Of a stretch of DNA of 64,000 nt, positions 1 to 12,165 are shown piece by piece. Made by a program: the position numbers and the translations under genes. The notes under the pieces were generated by a model. That model was not told the origin of the DNA and ran no database searches. It saw nothing but the letters and a program-made list of their open reading frames with translations. The stretch comes from Chlorops oryzae (lineage: Eukaryota > Arthropoda > Insecta > Diptera > Chloropidae), in NCBI GenBank assembly GCA_020466095.1, contig CM035806.1, positions 125,007,994-125,071,993 of the forward strand. Reading direction: 5' to 3'. Position 1 is the stretch's first letter; every line of letters starts with the position of its first letter.

Positions 1-735
1 CAGAAAACGGGATCGAGCCATCCGAGCTGCTAAAAGTACTTACACGAACTTGGCCTAGGACACCTGAGAAAGGCCCTCAAAAACAGTTATAAATTCACGA
101 ATGAATTTAACCAAATGTACAAAGAAACGGCCAAAAGTTTAAGAGCCGCATACAAAATGCTCGAACCGAAGGAGCGAAGCGAAAGGAAAGTGCCGCAAAA
201 TTGTTACTTAAAAGATAACGGACCAATGAAGGGTTTGGAATGGCCGGACGAAGGGTGCGCAAAAGTGTGTAAGGATGCTACAAATAACCTTTTTCTACTT
301 ACTATACACGCACGCACCATCCTGCATACAAATACGGACACAAACGTACATATCCGCAAACGGGTCTGGCAAACTTCAGGTTCAAATTTCGTTGGGACGT
401 TGGTTGAAAATAACACCAGCCTGTGTAAGCATGGCATGGCAGGTCCATGGAGTTCTCCTACACGACGCGTCGCCCGAAAGTAATGATGGAGTTTAGTGTG
501 TAGGTAGGTGTGTATTTTTTTTATACTTGTTTTTTTCATTTCCATGGCTTTTGTACGATACCATCAAAATTGGGAATTGGAGACTTTTGTGGCTCCAAAA
601 ATGGCACATTGGATGAGAAAAATTCCAAAGTCCTTATTGCGTGTGGGCCTTTATTACAATTGCCTCCGCATTTACTATAGGAAAGTAAGTATGAGCAACA
701 AAGACAAAATAAAAGGTAGCTGAAATTTAATGCAG
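1..735. other. No recognised gene
   Basis: AT-rich sequence with an open frame at 115-483 that I do not recognise. The first 250 bases are richer in G+C than the rest and could be transcribed host sequence, but no domain, splice signals or codon pattern support a call. Confidence 0.4.
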
Positions 736-937
736 TCCTTCCAGCTCGACCAGTCGACGACGAGGAGGTTCTTTTGTGGAGGCCGGTGTCTTGCGTGACA
801 TTGAGGACACGAGCGATCGAACATTCGCTTTCCTGGGTACTCGGAGCACGACGCTTTCGATTGCCTACGGAGCAGAGTATGATGCATTTAAATACATGTT
901 TTTCTTTTCTATGGCACTTGGAATCTCAACTAATTAG
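736..937 (+). CDS. Candidate terminal exon of an unknown host gene
   Basis: A polypyrimidine-poor but acceptable acceptor (TTTAATGCAG) ends at 735. It is followed by a 67-codon open frame that ends in TAG at 935-937. The frame starts in the last base of a codon, reads a Ser/Arg-rich stretch (residues like SSSTSRRRGG), then a balanced globular-looking segment containing VEAGVLRDIEDTSDRTFAF. Local G+C is clearly higher than in the flanks, as expected of a coding exon. I do not recognise the family. No upstream exon was found in the window. It could also be a chance frame in a decayed element. Confidence 0.3.
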
Positions 938-1078
938 GGAAATCACTCAAGAAATTATACTCAAGAATGCAGTCTCTCTTTTACTTTAGAAAACATCATT
1001 TCTTTCTGATAATTTTTATCACATCAATCAAAATATAATAATAAGCTATTAAGTATGCTACGAAAATTTAGCTACTTA

Positions 1079-1917
1079 TTATGCCCGACACACTCTGTGT
1101 CGAGGGTATATTGCGTTTGTGTGGTTGTGTGTAACACCCAGAACCAGTTGAGATAAACCATACAAATTATATATAGAAATGATCAGCACCACCAGGAGAT
1201 TCGATTTAGCCATGTCCGTCTGTCAGTCTGTATAGAGTTTTCTTATCGAAGGAGTTGAGTTATCTTAACAAAATTTGGTATGCGTGCTCACGGGGACATA
1301 AGTCAGAACAAGTTCACGAATGGACCCGATCGGACCATTTTAGGGGTACCTCCAGTACTAGGGTCTGTTACGAAAATCACAAAAACTGCTCTAAAATCGA
1401 AGTTTTTCAAGATATTTTGCTGATATTTGATATTTGATCATATTTAAAGGCCAGTAATATAATTTCCAAAAATTGGAAAAGTGGGCGTGGCAGAAGGGTG
1501 GTTTTCGAAAATTGTCTCCTACACCCGAAATTCAAATGGGACTTGAACGAAATTTGGCACTTATGCTTCCTTTGTAGCCATAAACATCTTAACAAAAAAT
1601 TTGCTTGATCGGTCCATTATTAAGGGTACCTCCAGTACTAGGGTCTGCCACAAAAATCCCAAAACTGCCTCAAAATTGGACTTTTTCGAAATATTTTAAT
1701 GAAACTTAAAAATTGAGCGTATATTTAAGCCTCCGATTATAATTACACAAAAATTGGAAAAGTGGGCGTGGTTTTCATAAACATATTTAACAAAAGTCAG
1801 TATATGGGGCCCCTTATGGCCTTAAATAACTCTTGATATGAAAAACTTTTTGAACATGTGTGTCTGTTTGGGGTATTCTATTGTCAGGCTCACCTGACTA
1901 TAATACCCTTACTTGTT
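1079..1917 (+). mobile_element. F1 element, copy 1 (DINE-1/mini-me-like, Helentron type)
   Basis: It starts with a hairpin-forming 5' end (CCCGACACACTCTGTGTCG; here the preceding base is changed). It contains the TA-rich tract and the 'ATTTAGCCATGTCCGTCTG' core with GTCY units. It ends with a subterminal inverted repeat, a GTCAGGCTCACCTGAC hairpin and the terminus CTTACTTGTT. No target-site duplication is visible, as expected for rolling-circle elements. Two internal blocks beginning GGTACCTCCAGTACTAGGG are repeated about 300 bp apart. No protein is encoded, so it is non-autonomous. Confidence 0.75.
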
Positions 1918-4486
1918 TATCTTTGCCTTATGCGTTGCACAAATTTTTCTTATCTTTCCATCGAAATGAACAGTGTTCTTCAATATCCTTAGGCCTATTG
2001 TAAATATTCAATTGTTTTGAACATTTAATTGACCGCAAAAGTTTCCTATTTTCCTTAAGTACCGATGTTTGATTTAACTTGTTTAACAAATATTTTAAGT
2101 TTTCCAACATTCGATTTTATCAACAAAGAATGTTACCTAACCCCCGTCACCCGCCCCCCTCCACATCCTTCCCCCCGAAAATTGCAACTTCGTTTTGAAG
2201 TTATGTAGTAGCAAGCAATTAAAAGGTCGGCACACTGTTTTTCCCAATATTGAACATAACATTGCATACATTTGGGCTTACATAAGGTTTGTAATGTTGT
2301 TTCGCATGGTGCCTGTGTGAAATGCAAGCTTCTATGGTATTTGAAGCTTCAGCATCTGCACTCGCATGTGGCTTATAAATTTTCGTCAAGTTCATTGATG
2401 CATTTATTGCATACTTTCAGGTGTGTTTACAATTCACTTTGGCAAATATCAGAAAATATTTTACATCAAAAGCAGAAATTTCAAATAAAACTAAAAACAA
2501 CAAAACTATTGCCATTCGCTCTCTACAGTTTTGAATAAAATTTTCAAAAATGTTCATACTGAAATCGATGTTCAATCATATAAATCCCTTTTTGTTTTTC
2601 CCTGAGCATATGCAAGACTGATTTCATTTCAATTGTTAAAATTCAAAGCTTTCAAATCTCAGTTCAGATTGGATTCTTTTTTCCCCATTTTTCATTTTTC
2701 GTTTTCATATCTTTATGCTGTCTGAATTATGAAATTTATTCATGTCGAATCGAATAAAATACAAAGTGCTAAGAAATCACCTTAAAGTATGCTAAGCTCT
2801 GTGTTTTATGAGGGCATTTAAATAATATACATCAAATAAAAATTATCGCGCACGTGTACAATTCATCGAGAGGTCCTTTTTTCAACGAATTAATAAATAT
2901 AGACTTTCTTCTGAATTGAATTTCAATTAAATAAGAACATCTTTCGGCGGCTGTGCAACACTTGAAACAATACAACAAAACAGAAGGGCTACGTGAAAAG
3001 GAGTTTGGAAACATTTTGTTGGCCATCACTTGATGCCAGAACCTCGCTCGCCAAAGTTCTAATCACGTATTTGAGGTTTAAACCGTAACAAAACATTGCG
3101 GCACAATGACTTAAGAAATGCCATCGTGAATTGCTTGTGTGTGTGCTTTTTGAGTTTGTATCTTGGAGCTTCACAAAATGGCGAATGTTTTGATTGAAGA
3201 AAAAAGGATGGAAATCTCGTTGTGATGATATTGATGAAGACAGGAAATGAAAATGTTGCGAATGATTTTATCGTTTTTATTTTGAAAGTGTAGAGAGTAA
3301 TGGAAAGGTTTAAATTCATTTTCCAAAGCCTGTTATGACTAAAGGAGGATAAGTTCCCAAGTATCAAAATGTGGTATTCATTCGGTATTTCATTTCTTTA
3401 TTCAAATTTAATATGATCAGTTTTTGGTATTTGAATCCTCCCTTCTTTAATGTCACTTAAATCGGTTTTAAAGTAGAGCTGTCACTTTGGTTTTAAATTG
3501 GTATTTAATATCCTTCTTAAAGCAGTCTTAGATGGTTCTGAAATTAGTAGCCATATTCGAAGCATTAAATCGATATGATGGGACGTATTTAATACTTCGA
3601 ATATCGTACTTAAATTAGTAAAGTGTTTTTCATCAACGTGTGCTGTCAAAATGGAAAAAAATTATGGCCACCCTGCATTTCAGTCCGGTGTCGACCATCG
3701 AAGGAAATGGTGTACGCTCGGATGTTAAACTATTCCTAATCAAACTATTATATTTGTATTCCTTCTAATTTGCAGCAATACTTACGATTGTACGAAATTT
3801 AAAATGCTTACGAGTTAATCTTTGCAAATTATTTGACTTAAGAAAAGTATATACTAAAACCCCACATAAAAACAAATTTTTAAGCACCAGCGCATTGATT
3901 TCAGCGTAATTGTTTTACAAAAATATTTCATAAATTCAAACAGTTATGAAGGCGCGTGAATTTTGAAGGGGGTAGCAGGTGTAATTTCACCGTAAAACTC
4001 GTTGCGTTTGTAAAATCGCTTCAATTTGGCGTAACGAACAAAAGCCAAAGTCACTTATTTTACTTATCATAGCATTGATGAACACAAATATCTTGTCAAT
4101 AAAATTTTAGACAGAACCAACACCCTCTGCGAAATATGTTTTCGTTTCATTTTATCATTAGTATTTAAATCAATGTGATAAAAAGAGATCAATTTCTTCT
4201 ATCGGACCGCCCACATGGGCCCTTTTGCACTTAATTTGGACTTTAATATGTCTTAAAGACGGAGTGCAAACCTTTTGTAGCCTTCTTCATTACTTCTTTA
4301 AGTTATGATAATAAACACTTTTGTTACTTGGGTTGTGGATTCTTGGAGAGCAAATTAATTTTGTCTTAGATTAATGGGTACATGGTAAATTATATCTAGC
4401 AAGGTGTCAAAAAACTTGTTTCGGAAAAAAAAATTTTTTTTTTATAATTCCATTAGATCACATATTTTGTTTTGGACCTTTTTTTG

Positions 4487-4523
<37 letters not shown>

Positions 4524-4671
4524 CGAGTTGTATGGGGGGTGAGTGGTGGGCTTGACCAATTTTGATGAAGCTTCATATTTTTCTTAAATTTATTGAGATA
4601 AAGTTCAGTGCCAAGTTTTATCACTCTGCGAAGACTTTTTACACTCAAATATATTATATATATATATATTA
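1918..4671. other. No gene seen; AT-rich sequence
   Basis: Nothing recognisable. It contains a C-rich tract at about 2141-2178, a short palindrome at 3552-3604 (TTCGAAGCATTAAAT and its near complement), and a dinucleotide repeat at 4489-4519. A phrase at about 2408-2435 (GCATACTTTCAGGTGTGTTTACA) recurs in diverged form at about 13026-13050, so both places may hold remnants of one unidentified repeat. Confidence 0.5.
4489..4519. repeat. (AT)n microsatellite
   Basis: About 15 uninterrupted AT dinucleotides just upstream of the long-inverted-repeat element. Confidence 0.9.
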
Positions 4672-5240
4672 GGGTGTCCCAAGATATAAGGGAGGGTTTT
4701 ATTTTCCCAAAAATCGAAATACATACCCTCCAATTTTTTTCTAAATGGTCCTATTAGCTTAAATATTAAATATTATTGGGATTGGAATACGATAACCCGT
4801 GCCGAATCGCCTTCGAAGTTTGGTATGAAGTCTCTTCAAATTGAGTCCCCCAAAAGTATGCATCGAAATTTTTTGATATTAAAAATCGTGGGTTTTCTTG
4901 AAAATATTGCAACATTACCACGATGTCAGAAATATATAGTGAAATAATGTTTATCATCATCATAGCTCGAACAAAAGTTTTCTGGAAAATACTCAAAACT
5001 AGTAGGAAATTTTAGCCTTAAAAATTGACATGCATACCTTAAGGGTACAATTCATATCAAAATTCAACGCTTAAGATTTGTTAATATTCAAATATCTCAC
5101 TCATTTTTAATTTGACCTGGTAACATTATGGTTTAAAATGTTACCAATTTAATGGGCTTGCGATTATAAAATCTTTATAGTTTTATACGCAAGTGTTTGG
5201 TCTGGTAAAATATATTTAAAATCAGAAAAATTTTCTAAAT
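4672..5240 (+). repeat. Left arm of long inverted repeat
   Basis: Pairs with 6640-7199 in inverted orientation. The shared phrase AATTCATATCAAAATTCAAC appears here, and its complement appears near 6815-6834. Confidence 0.8.
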
Positions 5241-6639
5241 GTTTAAGATTTTTTAATTTCCATAAGTTTGGTGGAGCTCTTTTTACTAGAGTATCTAACC
5301 TCAAAATTTTTTTGTCATGATAACAATCGCAAACTTAATGGTGTCAAGGTAGGACCACGCCCAGCCGAATGTCATTGGAACTTTTATATGCTAGCTAAGA
5401 AAGCTATAGCGCTCCAAAGTACGACGGTTTCATACTTCTATTGATAACATTAAGCAAATATAAAAGTTAAATCAAAATCGCACACGCTCAAAACCACCCG
5501 TCCCACCACACTATGCACCCAACAAATTTTTCCATATAAAACTTGTTTTTAATTTAGAATGCCTTAAAATGTCATACAGACCTCAAAAATCTTGCCCTTA
5601 TGCAAAACGGTTTTAAAAAGTAATAATTTTTACCAAAAAACCTATTAAAATATTAAACAGTAATAGTTTTTGGGTATATAATAAGTGTTCTTTTTAGTAA
5701 AGAAACTCCAGTTATAGGTTGTAAATAAGGTCAGTGCACCACATAAGGCCCACCTTACACCTTTTCCATTGCTGCGTACAAAGTATTGATGATACAGGCC
5801 CGATTGTTTTTGTTGTTTTATTTGATAAATTTTCTATAAAATAACAAAAAATTCTACCAAAAAACCTTATCGGAAAAGCTCTTAAAATACGATTTAAAAA
5901 ACGACTTTTTGGGCCTTACGAGGAACATGTGTACCTTAAAAGGCTCATTTATTCCTTGTTTGAGATTATGAACCCAAACCTGCATTTATTATTTTTGTTA
6001 GCTTAATAGGTTAAGCTATATTGTAAAAGCTAGTAAAAAAAATTTAAATAACAGAAACAATTCGTTTATTTGAAAAAAAAAACCAATTAAATGTAACTCA
6101 GCTTTTTTATATTACGAATAAAAAATAAAACACTATTTAAGGATAAAAAACGTATAGTTGCAGTTCGTCCTACTATTTTGACATCAGAGCAACTCAAAAA
6201 ATGGTTTCTAAATGTCCGTCAGGGCATTTTTTTTTTTGTATGGGCCTTCAGAGGCTTTCCAAGAAAAAAAATTTGCAATAGAATTTTTCCATAAACATAC
6301 CTCTGTATCTTCACAATAGAACAAAATTTTTTATTTTAAGAAAGCAACCCCCACAATTTCACTATAAATAATTATTTGTTAAGTGCGGACCACTATAAAA
6401 ATGCCATTTTTACGTCTCTGTTATTTTCAATTGACTGTGGGCACCGCAAATATTGTGCGATTGTCTTAATTTTTTATTTCTGCGAAATAACTTGAGGACA
6501 TGTTTCACCATGTGCAAGTACAAGAACATTTGATAGTTAAAATGAAAGTGGACCTTAAGAGGAAACGGGCTTTACGTGATGCACTTCTCTTACAAAGAGT
6601 TCTACGAGACTTATGAAAGTTAAAAAATCGGAAAAATCA

Positions 6640-7199
6640 ACGATTTCCAAATTTTTTTCTGATTTACAATATATTTTACTTTACCATACATTGCGTATAA
6701 AATATTTAAACTTTTAAAACCACTATCCAGTTTCATTGGTAACATATTAAGCCCTTATATGTCCAGATCAAGTAAAAAATGTGCGAGATATTCGAGAATT
6801 GACAAATTTGAGGCGTTGAATTTTGATATGAATTGTACCCTCAAGGTATGCATGTCAATATTTAGGGCTAAAATCTCCTATTAGTTTTGAGTATTTTCCA
6901 GAAAACTTTTGTTCGAGCTATGATGATGATAAACATTATTTCACTATATATTTCTGACATCGTGGTAATGTTGCAATATTTTCAAGAAAACCCACGATTT
7001 TTAATATCAAAAAATTTCGATGCATACTTTTGGGGGACTCAATTTGAAGAGACTTCATACCAAACTTCGAACGAAATTCGGCACGGGTTATCGTATTCCA
7101 ATCTCAATAATATTTAATATTTAAGCTAATAGGACCATTTAGAAAAAAATTGGAGGGTATGCGTTTCCGAAAAATTAATTTCATATTTTTGGGACACCC
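6640..7199 (-). repeat. Right arm of long inverted repeat
   Basis: Inverted counterpart of 4672-5240, with a handful of substitutions in the outer part and more divergence toward the core. Confidence 0.8.
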
Positions 7200-7202
7200 T
7201 AA

Positions 7203-8443
7203 TATATATATACAACTCGAAATAAATTTTTAATGTAAAATTTTTTCCTTTGGTCAGAATGTCTTTCAATTTTGCATAGAGCTTACAATTAACGCAAGGA
7301 AAACATTCAGAAGTTTTCATAAAAATTTGATTTCGTTATAGCACACATTTTGTATAAACTTTGGCTTTGAAACGAATTTCTCATATGAAAAATTTTTACC
7401 CTAAAAGTATACTCTAAATTTGTTTCTTATTACATTGCAAGATTGTATGAACTTCATTGAAAAATGTTGTAACATATTTTACTTTAGTAGAGCCTTTGCT
7501 TAGAAATTTTGTGTGAACCAAGTGGTTTTTGAAAGTTAATATTGTGACAAAATAACAGTAACGATTTCCAAAACAAAGTGTTTTTAAGGGGTGGCATCGG
7601 GCTCTGAAAACGCCAAAACACAAGATTTTTTTTGTATGAGGAATTTCGTTTTTCCTTCATAGTTCCATGATGTTGGTCCTTTTTGCTTGGGCCAAGTAGA
7701 TTTTGAAGGGCAATTTCAAGGTCTTTCCGAAATGGGTACTAACTATAAAATCGGGTTTGTTTTTGGGTGTGGCAAACGATTTCCAAAATGAGCATTTCCG
7801 AATTTTTACGGGTTTTAAGCTATATAGACCAGAAACCTTATTGATATATTTCATATTTATATATATATTTTTAGAGACTTATCAATCACATGAAAAAACA
7901 TCAATATAATCCCCGTTAATTAATTACTTTGTATGAAAATGAAACATAAATAAAAAAAAATTTTCCTGAAAAAGCTACATATAGCTCCATACTTTCTTAT
8001 ACATATGAGGACAAAAAAAACGTTGATTACACTGTGCACGAATTTGGTACGTTTTTTACCGACAACATGTAGAGAAATCTTGTAAAGGGGGCCCGCTGAA
8101 TTCAGTCCCATCAACCGTTTTTCTGATATCGCGGTTTAAAACTTATGACTTACTTCATTAAAAATATATATATATTTAGTTCATTTTGCTATATATTAAT
8201 GCCAGAATTGTGACCATAGCTTTAATTACTTGTATTAAGTAGAATGCATGTGCAAAACTTCGCTGCAATCGCAACGGTAATTGGTATTTTATAAGCGCTT
8301 CTTTCAATTTTATTCTCACATTTATTAAAAAAATTGAAGCATACTTTTAGGGGAAGTGAAACTTGACATTCGATGTTTTTTGAATATATTTTTTTTTAAC
8401 TTAAGGAAAGCTCTCAAAAAGAGCTTTAAGATCTGTGATGTTA
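7203..8443. other. No gene seen
   Basis: Very AT-rich sequence. Short open frames on both strands lack any domain or codon bias. Nothing to annotate. Confidence 0.5.
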
Positions 8444-9096
8444 TTTAACAAAACGGCATAATGGGAAAGCACAAGGCAAGGAACCGAGAGCTCTGAAGTT
8501 CAAACCCAAAAAAAAATTGAAGCGGGAAAATTTTTTTTTTCGGTTTTTTTTTTTGAGTCAGAGTCAGGCCAAGTACATAGCAATTTTTACTAAGGTTGAA
8601 CATTGGATGGTGTGCTATACTATCTACAAAGTGTGTTGCGGATCATCGCTTCCGTAAGCAATATCGCGTGTAAGGAAAATTCTTTTGAGACCGCCCATCT
8701 GACACGTCAACTTTTTTAAGTTTTGTAAATAAGGAAGTAAATAAGACGATTCAAAAATGGAACGATTCCTCACAAGCGACATCGAGAAAATTAGTTCTCC
8801 CGAAATCATTTCGAAATCGAAACGAATCCCAAAAGGCAAATTCCAGAAATTTATTGTGATTTTGCTTCACAGAAATTTCTTTTCCTTGAACTTGTTTCGA
8901 TGGCCATTTTATAGAGTGAACGCCTGCTACTAGATGCAAAGTAATTGGGGTGGTGTGGAGTTCATCCGGCAACTGACTCAAGAAAAAATCCGATATATAA
9001 AAAAAAAAATTTTTCGCTTCAAATTTTTTCGGGTTTGAACTTCAGAGCTCTCGATTCCTAGCCTTGTGCTTTCCCATTATGCCGTCTTGTCAAATA
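8444..9096. mobile_element. Non-autonomous TIR element (MITE), about 650 bp
   Basis: Inverted ends of about 100 bp: the left end carries ACGGCATAATGGGAAAGC, and its complement lies at about 9066-9083. Both are followed inward by a shared GAGAGCTCTGAAGTTCAAAC. No coding capacity is recognised and no clear target duplication is visible. It directly abuts an F2 element. Confidence 0.65.
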
Positions 9097-9098
9097 TA

Positions 9099-9997
9099 AA
9101 CAAGTAAGAAAGCTAAGGTCGGTCAAGCCCGACTTTGAAATACCAAGCGTCCCGATATTATGAGCGCACTACGTTTTGCTTCTCTATTTGTGGGTGTGGC
9201 AGTGGGCGGGCCACATTAATTATTTTCCTACACCTTTCATTCGCCCTGGTCAACCTATGCTGCGAATTTGAAGCTCCTACGCCTTTAACTTCGGAAGTTA
9301 CGAAAAGTCTTCATTAATGGGCGTGGCAGTGGGCGGGCCACATAAATTTTTCCCCTACACCTTTCATTTGCCTTGGTCAACCTATGTTGTGATTTTGAAG
9401 CTTCTGCGCCTTTTACTTCGGAAGTTACGAAAATTATACATTTGTGGGCGTGGCAGTGGGCGGGCTGCATAAATTTTTGTTCCTGCACCTTTCATTTGCC
9501 TTGGTCAACCTATGTTGTGATTTTGAAGCTTCTACGCCTTTTACTTCACAAGTTACGATAAGCCCTTATTTGTGGGCTTATTTGTGGGCGTGGCTCGAGG
9601 ATGGCGGCGTCCATTTTTTTCCAGGATATGTCCCTTTTTGTAGTTTACCAGTACATCAAATATCAATGAAATGTGTTTAGTGGTTCGCAAATTACAAGCA
9701 TTTTACTGAAAACACAATAAATTCATTTGTGGGTGTGGCAGTGGGCGGATGTCTCCCATTTTGACTTAGGATCATACTCGGACCCCGATATACATGTGTA
9801 CCAAATTTCGGCTTCATTGGTTCAGCCGTTTCGGAGGAGATCCGACCACGGACGGACGGACAGACGGACGGACGGACAGACGGACATGTCTAAATCGATT
9901 CAGTTTTTGATCCTGATCATTTCTATATATATTTGTCTATATCTACGGAGCTTGATTCCCCCTGTTACAAGATTCGCACAAAACTAATATATATAAA
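9099..9997 (-). mobile_element. F2 element, copy 1 (DINE-1/mini-me-like, Helentron type)
   Basis: Read on the minus strand, it ends with a hairpin (AAGTCGGGCTTGACCGACTT in other copies) and the terminus CTTACTTGTT, like family F1. It has a (GGAC)n-type tract near 9852-9886, a GATTCAGTTTTTGATCCTGA core and a TA-rich tract at about 9925-9945. The expected 5' hairpin (CCCAGC/GCTGGG) is decayed in this copy, which ends TATATATAAAAA. Confidence 0.7.
9190..9567. repeat. Tandem array, about 126-bp unit, three copies
   Basis: Units start near 9190, 9319 and 9445, each with GGGCGTGGCAGTGGGCGGG (first unit slightly changed), then a CACCTTTCATTTGCCTTGG block and an AAGTTACGA end. They lie inside the F2 element. 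DINE-1-type elements are known for a variable-copy central repeat, which this matches. Confidence 0.85.
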
Positions 9998-10398
9998 AAG
10001 GAGTCCCAAAATCTTAATTATTTTTTGGGGATACTAAAATGATTTAAGTAAAAACAAAAATATGCTTGCATACTTTTGGGATTAACTTTTAAACGCGAAA
10101 ATCTCCGTTAACTGAGCCAATCCCAATAAATCAATATCACTATTGTATTCAGCGCATTTTACTTAGTATTTCTAGATATGAACGCGGTCTGTCGGTTTTT
10201 TGAACTAGCACAGTGTTATCAACTTGAGGACTTTTCTTGAAGATTTTTCTTTAGAAAAAATTAGATTTTATATTTGTCAGACGATTTTGAAAAAATTGAA
10301 AAAATGACACCTTGCTAATTATATCTAGGTTTAAAAATTAAAGTTCAAGTAGTTCTTGTGACAGAGCCAGAGCAAAATTAAAATTAAAATGAACCTAC

Positions 10399-10633
10399 CT
10401 TCTAGGTCTACAACTCGTCCAGCACGCTTCAAGGCGCGAACCGCTTCATCGTGCGTCGCCTCGCGTAACTCCTCGCCATTGACTGTGAGTATGGCATCGC
10501 CAACGTATAAGCCTTTCGCCTGATCCGCAGCCATGCCCCGAAAGATTTTCGATATCAGAATAGGCATACGATTTTCGCGTCCTCCCTTTATCGAAATACC
10601 GAGACCATTATTGTCCGACTTAATGATGCGAAC
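10399..10633 (-). CDS. Syntrophin exon 3: PDZ domain
   Basis: This 235-bp exon is flanked by AG (10634-10635) and GTAGGT (10393-10398) on the minus strand. It encodes the core of the syntrophin PDZ domain: GLGISIKGG (the carboxylate-binding loop region), then [32 protein letters not shown] and [14 protein letters not shown]. In animals this domain binds C-terminal motifs of membrane proteins such as sodium channels and nNOS within the dystrophin complex. The exon enters in phase 0 and leaves in phase 1, which fits the next conserved residues (VK) of syntrophins. The next exon is not found at lower coordinates in this window, so it must lie beyond the window start or be missed. Confidence 0.9.
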
Positions 10634-11515
10634 CTAAAGCAGATACAACGAGAAAGAGGGATTAAGATTGCGAGTGTGAGTGAGTGAGATAATAATAACA
10701 CAATGCTAAAAAAAAATTTTTGTACATGCCCTTTTTTCTATTGGTTATTCTATGTTAGCTTAGGGCTCCCTCATTCCAAAAAGGTCAATGGTTTGATATA
10801 ATTATGTTAAGTAGCGTTTCCGAGATATCGCACAGTACCAAATACCCACGTTTTTAAAAAATAATAAAAATGCAGTTTTTTGCTTACAACTTTCACATTT
10901 GTTATCCGCTCATCGAGTTCTGTGGCTTTAAATGTTTGTTACAATTCTCACAAAAGCTGGTATACCTAATATTCGGATAATTTGCACTGGTTGCTAAGAT
11001 ATGGCTTGATAAGTGAGTGAAAGTAGCGAAAAATATGAGCAAAAAATGGCCCTTCTGACCTCATAGAAGCCACAATTAGAGTCGCAGGGTGGCGTTTAGG
11101 CACTTAAAATAATCGTACGGTCCCCACCTTTCCGAATTAGATATATTTGTCTGGCTCGTTTATACAGTAAATGAGTTATGGCCCGAAATATGGGGCAAAG
11201 TAGAGAAAATTGACTTTTTTCACATTTTGGGCCATATCTCGGAAACGCTACTTAAATCCATCGAACCATTGACCTTTTTGGAATGAGGGAGCCCTAAGCT
11301 AACATAAAATAACCAATAGAAAAAAAGGGCAGAAACGCTGTAGCATTGTGTAATTGAAGTACGCAAACCAAAAATTTCACTAGGATATCTATATTAACAC
11401 CGGAGATATAAGGAGAAAACAATTGAAGTTCCCAACATGGACTCACTTTTGATTGCCACTGTTTATTTTGATTTTTGAATATTAATAAAAATGATGATTT
11501 GAATGTTGGACTCAC
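10634..11515 (-). other. Syntrophin intron 2
   Basis: An 882-bp intron that begins GTGAGT (minus strand, 11510-11515) and ends AG at 10634-10635. It contains a 654-bp TIR element. Confidence 0.8.
10698..11351. mobile_element. Non-autonomous TIR element in syntrophin intron
   Basis: Ends read CACAATGCTA on both strands. A longer, nearly perfect inverted segment follows (10728-10800 and 11258-11330) containing GGGCTCCCTCATTCC. TAA lies on both outer sides, consistent with a 3-bp TWA duplication of PIF/Harbinger type, though that is an inference from three bases. No coding capacity. Confidence 0.65.
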
Positions 11516-11756
11516 GTGTCTCTTTTGATTGGCCACATGATCAGGTACATCGCACATATCCATGCCGTTGTCCAAGGTGTTGTTATTGTTGAGCATATTC
11601 CGCTCGCCACTATTGTCAATGGAACAGTCGACGTCAGTAGCCAAGCCGGTAACTATACCTGAGCCTGTAGTACCTCCTACAACTCCTCCGCCACCCATGC
11701 CCTGCATAGACGCCGATGTGGATATCGTGCCGTTGTGGCCGCTGCTGTGATTGCTT
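11516..11756 (-). CDS. Syntrophin exon 2: low-complexity linker of split PH domain
   Basis: 241 bp, bounded by TAG at 11757-11759 (acceptor) and GTGAGT at 11510-11515 (donor) on the minus strand. It encodes a Gly/Ser/Asn-rich linker (GMGGGGVVGGTTGSG, NMLNNNNTLDNGMDM) ending DHVANQKRH, which reads straight into [10 protein letters not shown] of the next exon. The exon starts in phase 2 and ends in phase 0. Syntrophins have a first PH domain split by the PDZ domain, and insect proteins carry long low-complexity inserts here. Confidence 0.85.
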
Positions 11757-11842
11757 CTACGGATGGAAAAAAAACACCATTTAATCCCCATTTCTTAAAT
11801 GTCTATGTGTCTCCGAATCAAAAAAGTAAAAATTCCACCTAC

Positions 11843-12165
11843 CCCAAAGTACCATTCAACGTAGTCGAGTGATCAAGTCCACAGCCAATACCACTGCCGG
11901 AAGTATCATTTTGGCCGCTGGATGCTACTGCTGCTGCTGCCGCCGCCGCTGCCGTCGCCGTCGCCGAGTCGCACGTCTCGTCGAGACTTATTGCTAGGAA
12001 ATCCGTTTCCAGTGTGACCAGCACACGATACCAGGCACCGCGAACTCGCGTCTCCAGCGTACCACAACGCATGCCGGACGGAGAGTGCTGCAGCAGCGAC
12101 GGCGGTGCCTGTGCCTGCTGCGCTGCATTCGTGAGCGGCCTGCCTTGGCTAGAGGACTCCACCAT
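11843..12165 (-). CDS. Syntrophin exon 1: start codon and first half of PH1 domain
   Basis: The chosen start is the ATG at 12163-12165 (context GTTGGCATGGTGG, a fair fly start). The protein begins MVESSSQGRPLTNAAQQAQ, then has GMRCGTLETRVRGAWYRVLV and LETDFLAISLDE, the conserved first half of the syntrophin PH1 domain, followed by an Ala/Thr tract from trinucleotide repeats and a Gly/Ser stretch. The donor GTAGGT lies at 11837-11842. Exons 1+2 total 564 bp, exactly 188 codons, so all three exons join in one frame. The frame stays open upstream without another well-placed ATG, so a longer N-terminus is possible. Syntrophins are cytoplasmic adaptors of the dystrophin-dystroglycan complex. The similarity is to the Syn1-like (alpha/beta) branch, so I leave the symbol empty. 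Confidence 0.88.

Larger units (their letters stand above)
4672..7199. mobile_element. Long-terminal-inverted-repeat DNA element
   Basis: The two ends read GGGTGTCCCAA on opposite strands and are flanked by TA on both sides, within TA repeats, so the target duplication is ambiguous. The inverted arms run roughly 4672-5240 and 6640-7199 (about 560 bp). They are about 95% identical over the outer 330 bp and weaker further in. Identical 76-residue frames on opposite strands (4766-4996 and 6887-7117) only reflect the arms. The 1.4-kb core has no recognised transposase. A Tc1/mariner-like or foldback affiliation is possible. Confidence 0.75.
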
